A DNA stretch of 64,000 bases from Macrotis lagotis (lineage: Eukaryota > Chordata > Mammalia > Peramelemorphia > Peramelidae): assembly GCF_037893015.1 (NCBI RefSeq), contig NC_133665.1, positions 104,747,937-104,811,936 on the forward strand, read 5' to 3'. The notes beneath the pieces were generated by a model, which saw nothing but the letters and a program-made list of their open reading frames with translations, searched no databases and was not told the DNA's origin. The translations under genes were made by a program, and so were the position numbers. Every line of letters begins with the position of its first letter. Positions within the stretch are counted from its first letter, which is position 1. Below, piece by piece: positions 47,000-59,715 of this stretch.

Positions 47000-49600
47000 A
47001 TCCCTTTCCTTTCCCCAACTTCCCCAGTCTGATTCCTGCTCCCAGTCCCTTCCCTGCAGCTCCAGTCCTGCTCCTAACCATTCCCTCAGTTCCTCCCCAT
47101 CTTCTTCCTCTCATTCATTATTTTTTTTCTCACTGCCATTGCCCTTTATCCTCAAATCTCCTTGCCACAGACCCTCCAGCCTCAGTCCTCTGTCCATCGG
47201 CTCTGGTGCCAGAGTACAATGCCCTGGGCCACACACATTCTTCGGCCTTTCGTCCATTGTCCCAATTACAAATTCAGGGAAGAACTGGAAAATGGAACTT
47301 GGCCAAAATTTTTTATTGTTGGAGAATTCATCCCAAAGATTTTTTTGTCTTTTCCCCTGAGATTTTGATCTAAGTAAATAGAGGGGAAGGTGGATCTCTG
47401 CTTTGGACTTTCCTCTTCCACAATTTGGAAGGGGATAAGGGTGAAAAAATAGAGAGTGGATCAAAGGAAGGCAAGGTCTTCACAGGGGAAAAAATTTATT
47501 ATTTAGAGAGGAGCAACCAGATGGCTCAGTGGATAGAGCACCAGCCCTGGAGTTAGGAGTCGAGTTCAAATCACACTTGATACTTAGAGAAAAAAGAAAC
47601 AGAAGGGAGTGAGAGGGTACACTGAGGAAGGAGGGCTGGGAACAGTGGGTAGTGTGAAAATAAACTAGGGACTAAAAAAATGGGAAGGGCACAAGGTGGA
47701 GAGGTCATGGAGCCCAAAGAGCTAAACATATGTCCCCTTCAGGACCCCTTCTAGCCCTGTGGCTCATATAACTTCACCTTTCCTGCTCTTTAAAATAATA
47801 GAAAATAAAATTTGCACCCTAGAAATGTAAGCTTGATATGAACAGTACTGTTACTGAAGTAATTACTCATATAGGGGACAGGCACAGTAGTAGTAGCATC
47901 CAGGGTGGCTCATACCTCACCAGGAGACAGTCACACATCAAGAAGGAGTCCTATCAAGGAGCTTGGAAGCAAAATTGAGAGGATTTTCTTTTTTTTTGCC
48001 CCAATAAAGGTGTTCAGGTGCTGGTAATAGAAAAGAAAGGATGATGTCCCTGGCCTGGTGCCCCTCCCCCTTCCACAGCTGGTGCTTCTTGGGGAACTTG
48101 ATATCTGAAAACTGATCGGATTAGCCAGGTCCCCTTTCTGCCATGTCTGGCCCAGAGCCAGCATACAGGTGTTCAGGTCCCTTCTTCCCTGTGCTGTGCC
48201 CCTGTCTCTAGCTCCTTTCCCACAGTCCCAATACCTTCCAACCTCTTGTGAGTCCCTCCTTTTTTGTGCTTACTGTTAATAGTCTTGCTGTCATTTTGAA
48301 GGGACTTGCCTCTGAGACCTGAGTAGCCTCAGAACCAGTGTTGACTATCAGCAGTTACTGGTGCCTTTGCCAGGATCTGGATGGTGACTTCAGGTTCTCA
48401 GCAATCCTTGTAACTGCTAATTCCTAACTGAACTAAAGTTCATCTTCCAAAAAGCCAAGGCTAAATAAACCCCTTGGCATGGCTTTCATCATTACTCCCT
48501 TAAAAGGATGTCAGTCTAAAGAAGGTACTGGTGAAGACAGGCAAGGGCTTCTGATGTAATGTGCCACTCCTTTACTCAGAAACTTACCTTTAGTAGTTCT
48601 CCACTGGTGCTATTACACTAGAAATAACACTGGTTTGAAATCAGAAGACCTGAGCTTGCGTCTAGTCTAGCTACTTGGCTGTAAATGGATTCACTATAAC
48701 CTTGGAAAGTGGATTCCATCTCTTTGAGCTTGAGTTTTTGCTCATCTTTATAAAAGGTTTGGAAATCAAGATCTCTCATCTAATTCTAATGTTCTGTGAT
48801 CTTATCTGAAACTTCTGAACTTGGCATTCAAGGACCTCTGTAATCTTGTTTTAACTCTTCATCTCAGCCTTATATTATTCTCTCCAGTCCTTCCATCTAC
48901 TCTGTACATGTTTTGTATTTATGTATAAGTCTCCATTCTAAGTTGATTTACAGGAAAATAGTTGATATAGTAATACAATTAATGTGTGGGGGATAGTGGG
49001 AATTGAATCACACTGATTCTATCTTGTGACTCAGTTCTGAAGCTAATTATGAGTCTAATTCATTTTTTTCTCTTGTGAGAAAACTTTAGTGCATTGTTTG
49101 AACTTAGCTCTCCTTAGCTAGGAAGTTGGATCACCTTTATCTGTTGCTTAGAGACCCTTAACTGAGAATCTAGGTTATGTTGATCAGAAAGCTATGAGAT
49201 CTGAAAATTGATATATTTTCCTCACAATTAGACATCTGAAGTGGGACCCATAAATCTTATCTGAAAACTGACCCCATACTAGTTAATCAATTACTGTTTC
49301 CCCTTCCTTCCATTGAATACAGACAGGAGTGGGAGTAGGGTGCTTTTTCTGATTTCAGAAATTATACCTGGTCAGTGTTCCCCTCCAAACTCAGAAAGCC
49401 CCTAATCTTTCCTTCAGTTAGTGATCAGATTACCTAATCTTGTTTTCTTTTAATGCAGAAAAATAAATCTCCCTCTGAATTCAGGGTACAAGCTGAGGAC
49501 AAGTCAAGTGGCTTGCATTGCTTAATAAATTGATATGTTTGGAAGCACAAACATGTTTCCTCACTTTTATTGTTCACTGATCACATGTGCTGACTTTATA
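47000..49600. other. Intergenic, between the host-transcript promoter and the NDUFAF3 promoter
   Basis: No gene recognised. A degraded SINE lies at 47510-47590 (plus) and a MIR-like copy at about 48620-48800 (plus). Confidence 0.45.
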
Positions 49601-49609
49601 TGTTTGTTG

Positions 49610-49750
49610 TTTTTTTTTTTTTGCAAGGCAAATGGGGTTAAGTGGCTTGCCCAAGGCCACACAGCTAGGTCATTAGTAACTGTCTGAGACCAGATTTGAA
49701 CTCAGGTACTCCTGACTCCAGGACCTATCCACTGGGCCACCTCGCAGCCC
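49610..49750 (-). repeat. tRNA-derived SINE
   Basis: Antisense; T-run, then TTGCAAGGCAAATGGGG to CCACCTCGCAGCCC. Confidence 0.85.
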
Positions 49751-50499
49751 TTATTATATGCTTTTAAAAAAATCCAACCTTAAATGGCCCATAATGGAAT
49801 CTGACATTAGAGGCCATCTAGTCCAGTTCTCGTTTCATGTGAGAAATCAATATTTGCCAGAAATCACACAGGTTTAAGTGGATGAGGCATGACTTGAACT
49901 CAGGTCCTCTTAACTACAAAGCCAGCTTTCTGATTCCACTATGCCACAGTTTTCTTCTCTCTTCTGTCTTTGAGCCTTTGTTTTCAGGTGTCAGAAGTCT
50001 CATCTGCTTAAATCTCTTCAAGGCCCCATTCAGGCTTCATCTGCTCCAAGAAGCCTTCTGCTAATTTTCCGGGCGGTCAGCTGAGGTGAAAGTCGCCTTT
50101 CCCCAGGGTTTCTTTGATTTACTAGTGCAGAGCAGAACATAAAAGTGCCACTACGACATACCTGGCCGGTGGTTAGTCGGCCTTTGCCTAGAGACCCTGC
50201 CTGAGAGGGGGGTCCTCGCAGGCCCTTCTGAAGGCGCCCATTCTACTCCTTAGCTGTGATGGTTACCAATCCGAAGCTGCTCGCCCGCACCTCGCACTCA
50301 CAGTCCCGGGCCTTGCCCCCGCCGCAAGCCAAGCTGGTCCGGTTCCCCTGCCAGGCGCGGCCGGAGCCGCAAACGGTGGGGGCGCCCGAGCGTGCCCCCC
50401 CGGCGCCTCCCCTCATCCCCCGCGGAGAGGGGGCGCAGGTGTGGGGCCGGAGGCCTGGGGGAGCCCTCGGAGGGCTCGGGGGAGGCGTTGGCGGTGACA

Positions 50500-51130
50500 C
50501 CTGAGCAGGGGAGGCGCCCGCCTGGCGCCCGGCTGGCTGCCCAAAGCCCGGGGGGCCGGGGGGCCGAGCAGGCAGGTGCCCACCTTCCGGCAGGACACCT
50601 GAGCAGGGGCGCAAACCGCAGGGAGAGGGGGCGGGGCCTGGGCGGGGCCGGGCTGGGGCGGGGCCTGGGCGGGAGCAGGGGCGGAGCCTGGGCGGGGGCG
50701 GGGCCTGGGCGGGGCCGGGCGGCTCTCCGCCGCACGCCGGCAGGGGGCGCGCGCACTCGGCCTCCGCCCGGCCCCGCGCCGCGGCTCCTCCTGCGCCGCC
50801 GCCCCGACGCCTCCGCGCGCCCATGGCCGCCCTCGCCGCCGCCGCGCTCCGGGGCCTGGGGCGCTCCGGGCCCGCGCTCACACGGACGGCGACCCGGTGA
50901 GGAGCCCCCCCCGCGTCACGTGCGCCCCCGGCCCCTCCCAGCCCTGCCCCGGCTGCAGCTCCTCCTGGCAGGCCGCGGGACACGGGCCTCGCCCTAGTTG
51001 TGCCCGAACTGCTTTTCCGGGCTTCTCGGCAGTTTTTGTCGAATGGAGGCTTCTCACCCCAAAAGCTGCGACCTTTGCGTGAGGAGACCCCGCTGGCGCG
51101 TCGCGGCGGGTTTTTTGAGGGTTTTGCGCG
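50500..51130 (+). promoter_or_regulatory. NDUFAF3 CpG island promoter with tandem GC boxes
   Basis: GGGGCGGGGCCTGGGC-like units repeat imperfectly from about 50630 to 50730, giving at least five Sp1-type GC boxes within 100-200 bp upstream of the ATG at 50823. CpG density stays high into intron 1 to about 51130. No TATA or CCAAT box is evident, as expected for a housekeeping mitochondrial gene. Confidence 0.65.
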
Positions 51131-54100
51131 GCAGCGGGGCCTGAGCTCCGGGACCTGTGCGCCCGCCTCCTTGCTTCCGTTCTTTTCTTTGCACTTAGTA
51201 TTTCTCCCCTCAGTTACGTTCGTTCTTGACTTGTGAGTTCCGAGGTCTTTCCCTTCCACTGAGGCGCTTCCGTAACAGCGATGTTGGGAAAGAGGATTGA
51301 CTGCTTTATAGTATAGTTTCAGACCTGGTGTTCTCAGGTCTCCTTTCTTTCTACTTTTTCTTCCATGAATTCCCTTGCAATTGTTTTATGGGTTTTTTCC
51401 AAGGCAACGGGGTTAAGTGGCTTGCCCAAGGTCATTATTAAGTGTCTGAGGCTGGATTTGAACTCACGTACTCCTGATTCCAGGGACCACCTAGCCGTCT
51501 TTTTAGTGTTATTTATTTTGAGTGTTCCAAATTTTCCCCAATCTTTCTTCCCTCCCCTCCCCCCACAGAAGACAGTCTGTTCGTCTTCACAATGTTTCCA
51601 TGCTATACTCAGTTCTAAGTTGAATCCCTTGCAATTCTTGACCAAATTTTGTTCCTCTAAGCTTATTTTTCCTGCACATTTGGTTATTTAATTGGTAAAG
51701 CATTCAATGAGTAAATACACTTGGGTAATGTTTTTTTTTTTTTTTATCAAATCTGCTCGACTTAATATAAGCAATTAATATTTCTCCAGTTTTTGTGAAA
51801 AGTTTTGTAATTGTGTTTATACAGTTGCTATATGGGTCTTTGCAAGTAGGTTCTCATTTATTTCATACTTTTTGAAAATTTAAATGGAATTTCTATCTCT
51901 ACTGGATTTTAATTTTAAATTTATTGGATTTATTTATTCATTTAAAAATGTTTATTTAAGGCAGTGGGGTTCAGTGACTTGCCCAAGGTCACACAGCTAG
52001 GCAATTATTAAGTATCTGAGACCAGATGGATTCATATTTTATTCTGCAACTTTGCTTAGGTTGTTTCAGTTTTTTAGTTGATTCTTCAATGTCATCTAAT
52101 CTGCAAAAAGTGATCATTTTTCTCTTTGCCTATACTTATGTTACTATTCAGAAAAAAAAGTTTTCTCATTTAAGTAGTCTTTTTGCTATTGGGTTGTCTA
52201 AAATCATGATTGCTACCCCTACCTTTTTTACCATATCTCAAGTAAAATAGATTTTTTAAATTTAGTTGATGCTTTTCTTTTTCTTTTTCTACTATTATTA
52301 TTATTTGGTTTTTGCTAGGCAATGGGGTTAAGTGGCTTGTCCAAGGCCACACAGCTAGGTCATTATTAAGTGAATTTGAACTCAGGTCCTCCTGACTCCA
52401 GGGCTGTTGCTCTATCCACTGTGCCCACCACCTAGCTGCCCCCCATTATTTCTTATAAACACATTGTTACATTCCACTTTCTAATCTACTTTATTAATTT
52501 CTTCCCTTTTACAGACTAATTCATCCCCATTCGTATTCCATTATTATTTTGCATTTTACCCATTCTTTTATACTTGTCCTTCTTTTTCATACTTGCCCTA
52601 TTTGAAAATTTATCCTGCTTATAATTGATCCCACCTTTAATCTATTCTGCCATTATTTCTCTTTTCCCTGTTTACCTTTTGGCGGGGCAGTTAGGTAATC
52701 CTGTAGATATCTTGCCTGGCCTGAATTCAGAAAGACTCTTCTTCAGGAATTCAAATCTGGTCTCAGACACTTAACCGGTTGTTGACCCTGAGCAAGTCAC
52801 TTAACATTATTTGCTTTAGTTCCTCATCTACAAAATGAGTTGGAAAAGAAAAGGACAAATCATTCCAACACCTTTGCCAAGAAAATCTCAAATGGAGACA
52901 CCAAGAGCTAGATAGAACCCGTCTGGTATTTCTGTATCCAGCTCTGGGTGTGTGCATTGCTTTAACTTTGATTATTTCAGATGAGAGTGAGGTTCCAGTG
53001 TTACTTGATCCACACCCCCCCCCCCACTTCCTTCTTGTTTCTATAGCCTTAGGTTCACATACCTCAATTATGTGGGAGAATTTCCTTTCTCTCCTTTCTT
53101 CCTTCTCCCCAAACTAGCATGTTCCTCCTCCCCTCCCTATAGATTCTTTTAAGATCAACAAAACAGAACAGAGCAGTTCTCAGGTGCCTTGTGATCATAG
53201 AGTCCTGTACTCCCTGATAATAATACGAGTTCTAAAGGAGTACATATTTCATTTCCCCATATGTGAAATGTAAACAGTTCATTGTTTAGTCCTGTATGCT
53301 TGCTCATTTATCTGTCATCCCCAAGTCTGGTCTTTTCTTCAAGAATGCTTGGAAGTCCTCTGATTAAAGATCCATTTTTTTCCTTGTAGGATTATACTCT
53401 GTTTTGCTGGGCAAGATATTCTTCATTGTAAGCTTTTGTCTCTCAGAATATCATATGTCAAGTTGTCTGCTCTTTAATCTGCTTGCTCTGAATTTTGGTT
53501 ATAATGTATTCATTTTGATTTTTTCTTCAGAAGTTAATAGTTTTTCCTATTTTCACATTTCTATCTGGTTTTAAGGGAGTGGGCATTTTTCTTTTATGAT
53601 TTTTTTGAAATGTGAAATCTAGGTTCTATCTTTAAAAAATCTTATTTCATTTCTCTAAGTATGAAATTAAGGGCCTTTATTTATTTTTCAGGTATTACAA
53701 TGATTTTTTTTTTTTTTTTTTTTTTTAGGTTTTTGCAAGGCAGTGGGGTTAAGTGGCTTGCCCAAGGCCACACAACTAGGTAATTATGAAGTGTCTTGAG
53801 ACCGGATTTGAACTCAGGTGCTCCTGTCTCCAGGGCTGGTGCTTTATCCACTGTGCCACCAGGCTGCCTTTATTACAATGATTCTTAAATTATTTCTCCT
53901 TAATCTGACTTCCAGGTCAGTGTTTTAATGTATGACATACTTTACATTTCTATTTTTTTCAGTATTTTGACTTTTTTTTTGGAGTTACTCCCATTTTTCT
54001 TGAGTTTGTCTTGAATGTCCTTGTCACCATAATAATGCTTTATGATGTGATTCTTTGTTCATTCTTTTAGACTTCCTAACCTCTGGACTCCGTGTTGGGG

Positions 54101-57100
54101 TCAGGGCCAAGGTCCAGGTCAGACCATACAGCCACTACTTGTTGGTGTTCTTGCTAATGTACTCAGTACATAGCCAGAGGCCTTGACAATCCATGCCCTG
54201 GACTGGACTGGCCACTACTTCCCTCAGGTCCCCTCATCCCCTCATCCCCTCATCTTTCTGCACCGAATCTGACCCAGCCCTGAGCACTAAACTACAGAGC
54301 TGCGGTTCTGATGACCTCCTAGGACCAGGGTCCTCTGCGCCAGACTGGGGGCCTCTTCCTGCCCTGGAGCAGTGTTCCTGGCTCCACAGTTAGTGAAAAT
54401 GACAGCTCCAGATCTGATCTAGCCCGTTTTCTATATCTTTGTGTTTACGGGAGTGTGAGGCTAGGCTCCTCCTCTGCCATCTTTCTCAGTTTGTCATTTC
54501 TTTATTTTAACCTGCCTCGTAGAAATCCACATCAGGTTCTCAGACTATGTAAAATAAATATTTCTCTTCTGCATCCCTTTGCCTTCAGTGGTCAGTAGTG
54601 AGGAAAATTCATCCTCTGCTTTCATGGTCTTCAATTTCTTGTCCAATACTTCACAGTTGAGGCTGATGGCAGGTTCTAGGCTTCTTTTGACAGTACTGTT
54701 TGTGACCACACGAATCCACCAGACTTTGGGAGTGAGATTGTTGCGTCAGTATTCCTGATCCTGATTCCTTTGGAACTGCAGGGGAGGTTCTGCAGCTCCA
54801 GTGTTGTTTATTCCCCAGTTCCATTCCTTTAATGCTGACCACTTTGCCGATTGTAGTCTCAGGGCCTCCTGATCCTCAAACCCTGTTCTCCTCAGACAAT
54901 ATTCTTTTTAAATCCTTTTCCTACTTACCTTTGATTCCTTCTCCTTCCACGGTGACTCTTATACTTTAACTTCTTTTAACATCAAGTCTTCCCAAATTTC
55001 CCTTCTCAAATTGAATCTCTACCCCTCCAATTTTCTTTTTATTAGTTTTTTTTTTTTGCAAGGCAACGGGTTAAGTGGCTTGCCCAAGGCCACACAGCCA
55101 GGTAATTATTAAGTGTCTGAGACTGGATTTGAACTCAGCTACTCCTGTGCCACCTAGCTTCCCCTACCCCTCCAATTTTCAAAACATTCTAAACCTCTTT
55201 CATATTTCTTTCTTGCACAGAATGAATCTTTTCCCCACAAGAGCTGGGAACACTTGTTTCTTATGTGATGATCTTCTGCCTCATTGTCCCTAAGTCACAG
55301 TCATGTCTTCATTTGCTCTAGCCCAGCCTTCCTCACTTGGTTGTCTCCTTCATCCCACACCTTGCCATCCCCCTCACATTGCCCTGGCATTGCTGATGGT
55401 CCCTTCCCACTGTGGGCTTCCTTCTTTGTCCTCTCTGGGCCATATACCTTGATTTCTCCACACAGGCTGCCCCGACGGAGCCACCACTTGACCCCCGTGG
55501 ATGATGAGCTGTTCCAGAGGACCACCATCACCTTGCTGGAGAAGGATTCTCCCCATGTCATGTACATAGATACCTACAGCCCCTGGGGCTTTACTGTCAA
55601 TGGCAACCGGGTCGTGGGGCCCTGCGCCTTGGTCCCTCACTCTGTCATGCAGTGGAATGTGAGTGCTTTATCTTCCTCCCAGAATAGGGATCTGTTCTCC
55701 TGTTGCCAAGACCAAAATCCGGGACCTAATTCTCCCTCCCCACTAGACTCCTGTAGCATTTACATAAGGACCCTACAGTTAATGTATTTATTTTCTGTTG
55801 AGGAGGAGGAGTAGATAATAGGCATACAGATATATACAAATTAATTTTAAGAGGGAGAAAACATTAACAATTAGGGGAATTAGGAAACACATTAGGAAGG
55901 CAGGAGCATCCAAAGTGAACCTTAAAGCTACAGGTGCTAAGAGGTGGAGGCAAGAAGGGAGTGTATCCCAAGTGTGGGCATGGCCTGTATGAAGGTGTAT
56001 AGTTGGGCTATATCATGCAGAGGTCAGAGAACAACAAAGTAGCCAGTTTATCTGTAACATGGGTGAAAGTAGCACTGTTAGATATGCCTGGAAGTATTCT
56101 GGGATCAATTTTAGAGGGCCTTAAATTCTAGGCTGAAGAATCTATACATCTAGGAGGCAGTAGGATATTCTTGCCTATTTTCGTTGAAAATGAATTCATA
56201 TTTTGTAACAAAAAAAGCATATTCAAGCAAAACAAATTTCTGCATTGGCCAAGTCCTAAAAGATAAATGTCCCGTTTTATGCTCTGAGTTCAGCTTTCTG
56301 TCAGAAGGTGGGTCGGATGTTTTATCATGAGGCTTTTGAAATTGTTTATTGCATTGTTCAGAGTTCCCAGATCTTTCAAAATGTTTATCTTTACCATGTT
56401 GTTTCTTCTAAATTGTTCTTACTGCACTTACATCTTCCCAGGTTCCCATGAACCCATCCCCTTCGGGTTTTTTTTTTTTGCAAGGCAAATGGGGTTAAGT
56501 GGATTGCCCAAGGCCACACAACTAGGTAATTATTATGTATCTGAGTTTGGATTTTAATTCGGGTACTCCTGACTCCAGGGCTGGTGCCTCTATCCACTGT
56601 GCCACCTAGCTGCCCCTCTTCGTATTTCCATAATATCACATCCCATTCATATTATCATCATTTGTTAAGACATTCCCCAATTGATGGGCAGATACTCCCT
56701 TCACATTGTTTTTTCACATCATAAAACTGCTATAAATGTTTTTGATGAATTGTTTTGAATATAATTAATTTGAAATACTTAATGGCTTTTAAAAAGATGT
56801 CCAGTTCATAGATGGTTTATAGGACTGGAGCTCAGTATAGCAGTTAAAACTAAATATAGGATTGATCCATTAGCATATAAATAGTAATTGAACCCATGGG
56901 AGCTGATGAGATCACTAGATTATCGAAAGAGAACCCCAGACAGTCTTCAGAGACCCATTTAGTGGGCAGGGGATGGGTAATCATCACATTAAGGAGAATG
57001 AGGAATGGTCAGACCACAATTGTCCCTCCATAATGAAAGCCAGGAAAAGAGAGATTATTAGAGAAATCCAACAGAATGAGAACTGATAACAGGTCATGGA

Positions 57101-58336
57101 TTTTGCTGTTAAAATATTTAAATAGCCTAAATCTCTTGGTAACCTTTGACAGACCGATATCAGCCAAATGCTGGAGGTTGGATGCAGAAGGTTGAAAGAA
57201 TAAGATTGGCATAGAGTGGGAATAGATGAAAGACAGCTTGGAAGAGATGGCAGGGTTCCTCTGGCCCTATGTACAGGCAGCCTTAGGAGTCAGAGAATAA
57301 GGAAGGATTAAAAATGAGTCCCTGAAGGAGTGAGCTTCCAGAGGATATGGAAGAAAATGGCAGAGAAAACTGAGGATGAGGTTTATTACATCTGCTCAGT
57401 AGTGACCCAAACTCTTCTTTCCTTTCTCCGGGTAGGTGGGGAACCATCAGGATATCACAGAAGAGAGCTTCTCCCTTTTCTGGATGTTAGAGCCTCGAAT
57501 TGGTGAGGGCTTTGATTCACTCTCAGAATTGTCACCCCTGGATGGTAGTCTGTCACACTGTTACTTCATTTTAAAGATAACCATACTCCTAAGCATGTTC
57601 ATTTAAGGGTGTAGGATTAGAGATCTAGGTTATAAGAAATACTAATATAGTTCTTTTGAGATTTATGAAGCGCTTTAAAAAAAAAGTCTCATTTTCCTGG
57701 GAGGTAGGTGTCATTAATGTCTCCATTTTACAAATTTGAGAAACTGAGGCAGATAGCAATTAAGTGACTTGTCCAAGGTCACACAGCTGGTAAAAGTCTG
57801 TTTCCACTGACCTCAAATCTTATTGACTCATTAGTCCCTCTCTCCCTCCTAATGGCTTCTTTCCTGACAGAAATTGTAGTAGTGGGTACTGGAGACCGCA
57901 TGGAAAAGTTACAGCCAGAGATTTTGAAGGCCATGAGAAAACGAGGAATTGCTGTTGAGGTCCAGGACACGGTGAGCAGCACAGTGTGTGGGAGCACCTC
58001 CCCATCTATACATACACACTCAGACATCTAGACATACATTCATATTCACCCCCATGAACTTGCATACACACTTGCACTCACATATATACACACACTCAAA
58101 TACACATTAAGTGCACTCATATACATCTCTGCATATCTATACACACATGCACTCACATATGCATATACTCCTACACATACACACATATTCATGAATTCTT
58201 GGTTTGTCTCTTGCAGCCCAATGCCTGTGCTACCTTCAACTTCTTGTGCAGCGAGGGGCGAGTGGCTGGTGCTGCCCTCATTCCCCCACCGGGCGGCTCA
58301 CCTTCAGCTCCAGTTTCCTCCTCACATGTAGAATAA
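50823..58336 (+). CDS. NDUFAF3: NDUFAF3, mitochondrial complex I assembly factor 3
   Basis: Five coding exons: 50823-50896, 55466-55658, 57436-57502, 57871-57971 and 58217-58336 (stop TAA). They total 555 bp, or 184 residues, the same length as human. The N-terminus MAALAAAALRGLGRSG followed by several arginines fits a mitochondrial targeting peptide. The conserved body includes VDDELFQR, NGNRVVGPCAL, HSVMQWN, HQDITEESFSLFW, EIVVVGTGDR, RGIAVEVQDTPNACATFNFL and ALIPPPGG. With NDUFAF4, NDUFAF3 helps assemble the early membrane/Q-module part of complex I. Exon 1 lies in a CpG island full of GC boxes; intron 1 (4.6 kb) is packed with SINEs and an old L1 ORF1 fragment. The gene converges on IMPDH2. 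The stop codon overlaps the likely polyadenylation hexamer. Confidence 0.97.
51391..51500 (-). repeat. tRNA-derived SINE, internally deleted
   Basis: Antisense copy in NDUFAF3 intron 1. It is followed by an interspersed fragment (51500-51640) that I cannot name. Confidence 0.8.
51950..52443 (-). repeat. Two antisense tRNA-derived SINEs
   Basis: A truncated copy at 51950-52028 and a nearly complete one at 52305-52443, both with TGCCCAAGG/TGTCCAAGG and CACACAGCTAGG blocks. Confidence 0.8.
52682..52900 (+). repeat. MAR1-type SINE, long form
   Basis: GGGGCAGTTAGGTAATCC head to a CTTTGCCAAGAAAATCTCAA tail. Confidence 0.75.
52900..54490 (-). mobile_element. Older L1/HAL1-type ORF1 fragment in NDUFAF3 intron 1
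   Basis: The plus strand between 53390 and 53930 follows the ORF1 part of the 15-18 kb element in the same order: TTGCTGGGCA...CATTGTAAGCTTTTG, TTGGTTATAATGTATTC, then CAGGTATTACAATGATT. A SINE (about 53705-53868) interrupts it. GC-rich sequence from 54060 to 54490 may be the 5' UTR. It is far more diverged than the first copy, and no frame survives. Boundaries are approximate. Confidence 0.6.
53705..53868 (-). repeat. tRNA-derived SINE inside the old L1 fragment
   Basis: Long T-run, then TTTTTGCAAGGCAGTGGGG to CTGTGCCACCAGGCTGCC. The words attacaatga at 53695-53703 and 53874-53882 look like its target duplication. Confidence 0.85.
55047..55164 (-). repeat. tRNA-derived SINE
   Basis: Antisense; TTTTGCAAGGCAACGGG to GTGCCACCTAGCTTCCCC. 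Confidence 0.8.
56468..56617 (-). repeat. tRNA-derived SINE
   Basis: Antisense full-length copy in NDUFAF3 intron 2. Confidence 0.85.
57640..57800 (+). repeat. MIR-type CORE-SINE next to NDUFAF3 exon 4
   Basis: TCCATTTTACAAATTTGAG, AACTGAGGCAGATAGC, TTGTCCAAGGTCACACAGCT. It ends about 70 bp before the exon at 57871. Confidence 0.6.
57995..58195 (+). repeat. Degenerate CA/TA-rich stretch
   Basis: Imperfect acacac/atacat words fill NDUFAF3 intron 4 up to the last exon. Confidence 0.7.
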
Positions 58337-58337
58337 A
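58332..58337 (+). promoter_or_regulatory. NDUFAF3 polyadenylation signal overlapping the stop codon
   Basis: AATAAA overlaps the stop TAA at 58334-58336. It is followed 15-45 bp later by a GT-rich stretch (TTTGTGTCTTGAGTGTC) suited to cleavage-factor binding. No other AATAAA is seen close by, so the 3' UTR may be only about 15-25 nt. Confidence 0.6.
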
Positions 58338-59144
58338 TTCTCCCTAATCCTACTCTTTGTGTCTTGAGTGTCTCTTTGGAGTAGGGATCACTTTCCATTT
58401 TGCATTATTCAAGAAGCACTGGGGATATAGATCTCAAAGTCGAGCCCTCAAGGCACTTATATTCTAAGAAAAGGCAAAAATGCAGAGGAATTTTGCTTCA
58501 GAAAATTACAGGTCTCCTGTAATTAGAGAATGGACTCAGAAAAGTATTATTTTGGTCAATCATTTAACCTCTGAACCTTAGATATTTCTGCAACTGTAAA
58601 GTGGCATCCTTGCCTTTCACAAGTTGTAAAAATTATAAAAGGAATAAACTGAGGAAAAGCAAACAGAAGTCTACACTTTGTCCTGTTTATGTGTTTGAAA
58701 AGCTCAGATTCCCGAGTTGGTTGTAACCTCAGAGGGTGTGTATTCAGTCTTCCAGCAAATCCCTTTGACACAGTCTCAACAACTCTATGGAGAAGACTTG
58801 CCTTGAATGCTGTGGGTTTTAGAGAAATGAGCTAGTATTAATATTGTTTCCTGGCCTCATCTAACCACTGCTTGTTGGTAAAGAGAAAACTCCTCCTTCC
58901 CATCCCCCAATCAAAGCAGGCTAATTCTAGATTTGACCAGGAACTGCCAATTTTGAGAAGTGCTGTATGGATGTTTTTGAACCTTGGCCAGAACCCCAGA
59001 ATGCTAGTAGCTCCATGTACCTAGTTCTTGAAGTGGCATTCACCACCAAGCAAGAGGAAATAAAACAGAAGATGTGAGAGACCCAAGGAGCTTGGGTGCA
59101 GAGGATGAGAAGGTTTCATGTGTGAAGTACTAAGTGCAAATGAG

Positions 59145-59254
59145 GTCTAGGTGTGGACAGCCAAGTCACATGTAGTCATGGAGATGGGGAAAGGCCAGTT
59201 TGGCTTGGAGAAGTAAGATGGCACCAGGTGATGAAGGGCTTTAAATGACATTTA
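59145..59254 (+). repeat. Arm A of a 110-bp inverted duplication
   Basis: The reverse complement of 60131-60240 aligns here without gaps, with about 9 differences in 110. The stretch sits in older, repeat-like sequence. Confidence 0.85.
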
Positions 59255-59565
59255 GGATCCTTTTTTTTTTTTTTGAGCCTAAATAAGGAACAATTAAATG
59301 TTTAAGAGGGGAGAAAACTTTGAAAAGCAAATTTTCATTAAGGGATAAGTTCAGAAGCTGGAGCAGCATCTTTTAAGTTTTTATTGTAACAATTTTGATT
59401 TGTCCTGCATTTAATAAACCCACAGGTCTGCCCCCCCCCCAAAATCACCCTGGGGTGCATTTTGGACAGCCCTGAGCTAGCTGGGAGGTCATGTGTGCTG
59501 ATAGCTTTTTATTTTAAGTATCTGAGAAATAAATGGAGGTGATATGGCAGGGTCTATGTTGACAA

Positions 59566-59715
59566 TCTTTTTTATTTAAGGCATTGAGGTTAAGTGGCTT
59601 GCCCAAGGCCATGCAGCTAGGTAATTATTAAGTATCTGAGGCTAGATTTGAACTCAGGTAGTACTCCTGACTCCGGAGCTGGTGCTCTATCCACTGCACC
59701 ACCTAGCTGCCCCTA
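59566..59715 (-). repeat. tRNA-derived SINE
   Basis: Antisense, near full length. Confidence 0.85.

Noticed and set aside
50243-51259. 338-codon minus-strand frame
   Set aside because: Antisense shadow of the NDUFAF3 CpG island and first exon; low-complexity composition.
55284-55814. 176-codon plus-strand frame over NDUFAF3 exon 2
   Set aside because: Reads through both splice sites; only 55466-55658 matches the protein family.
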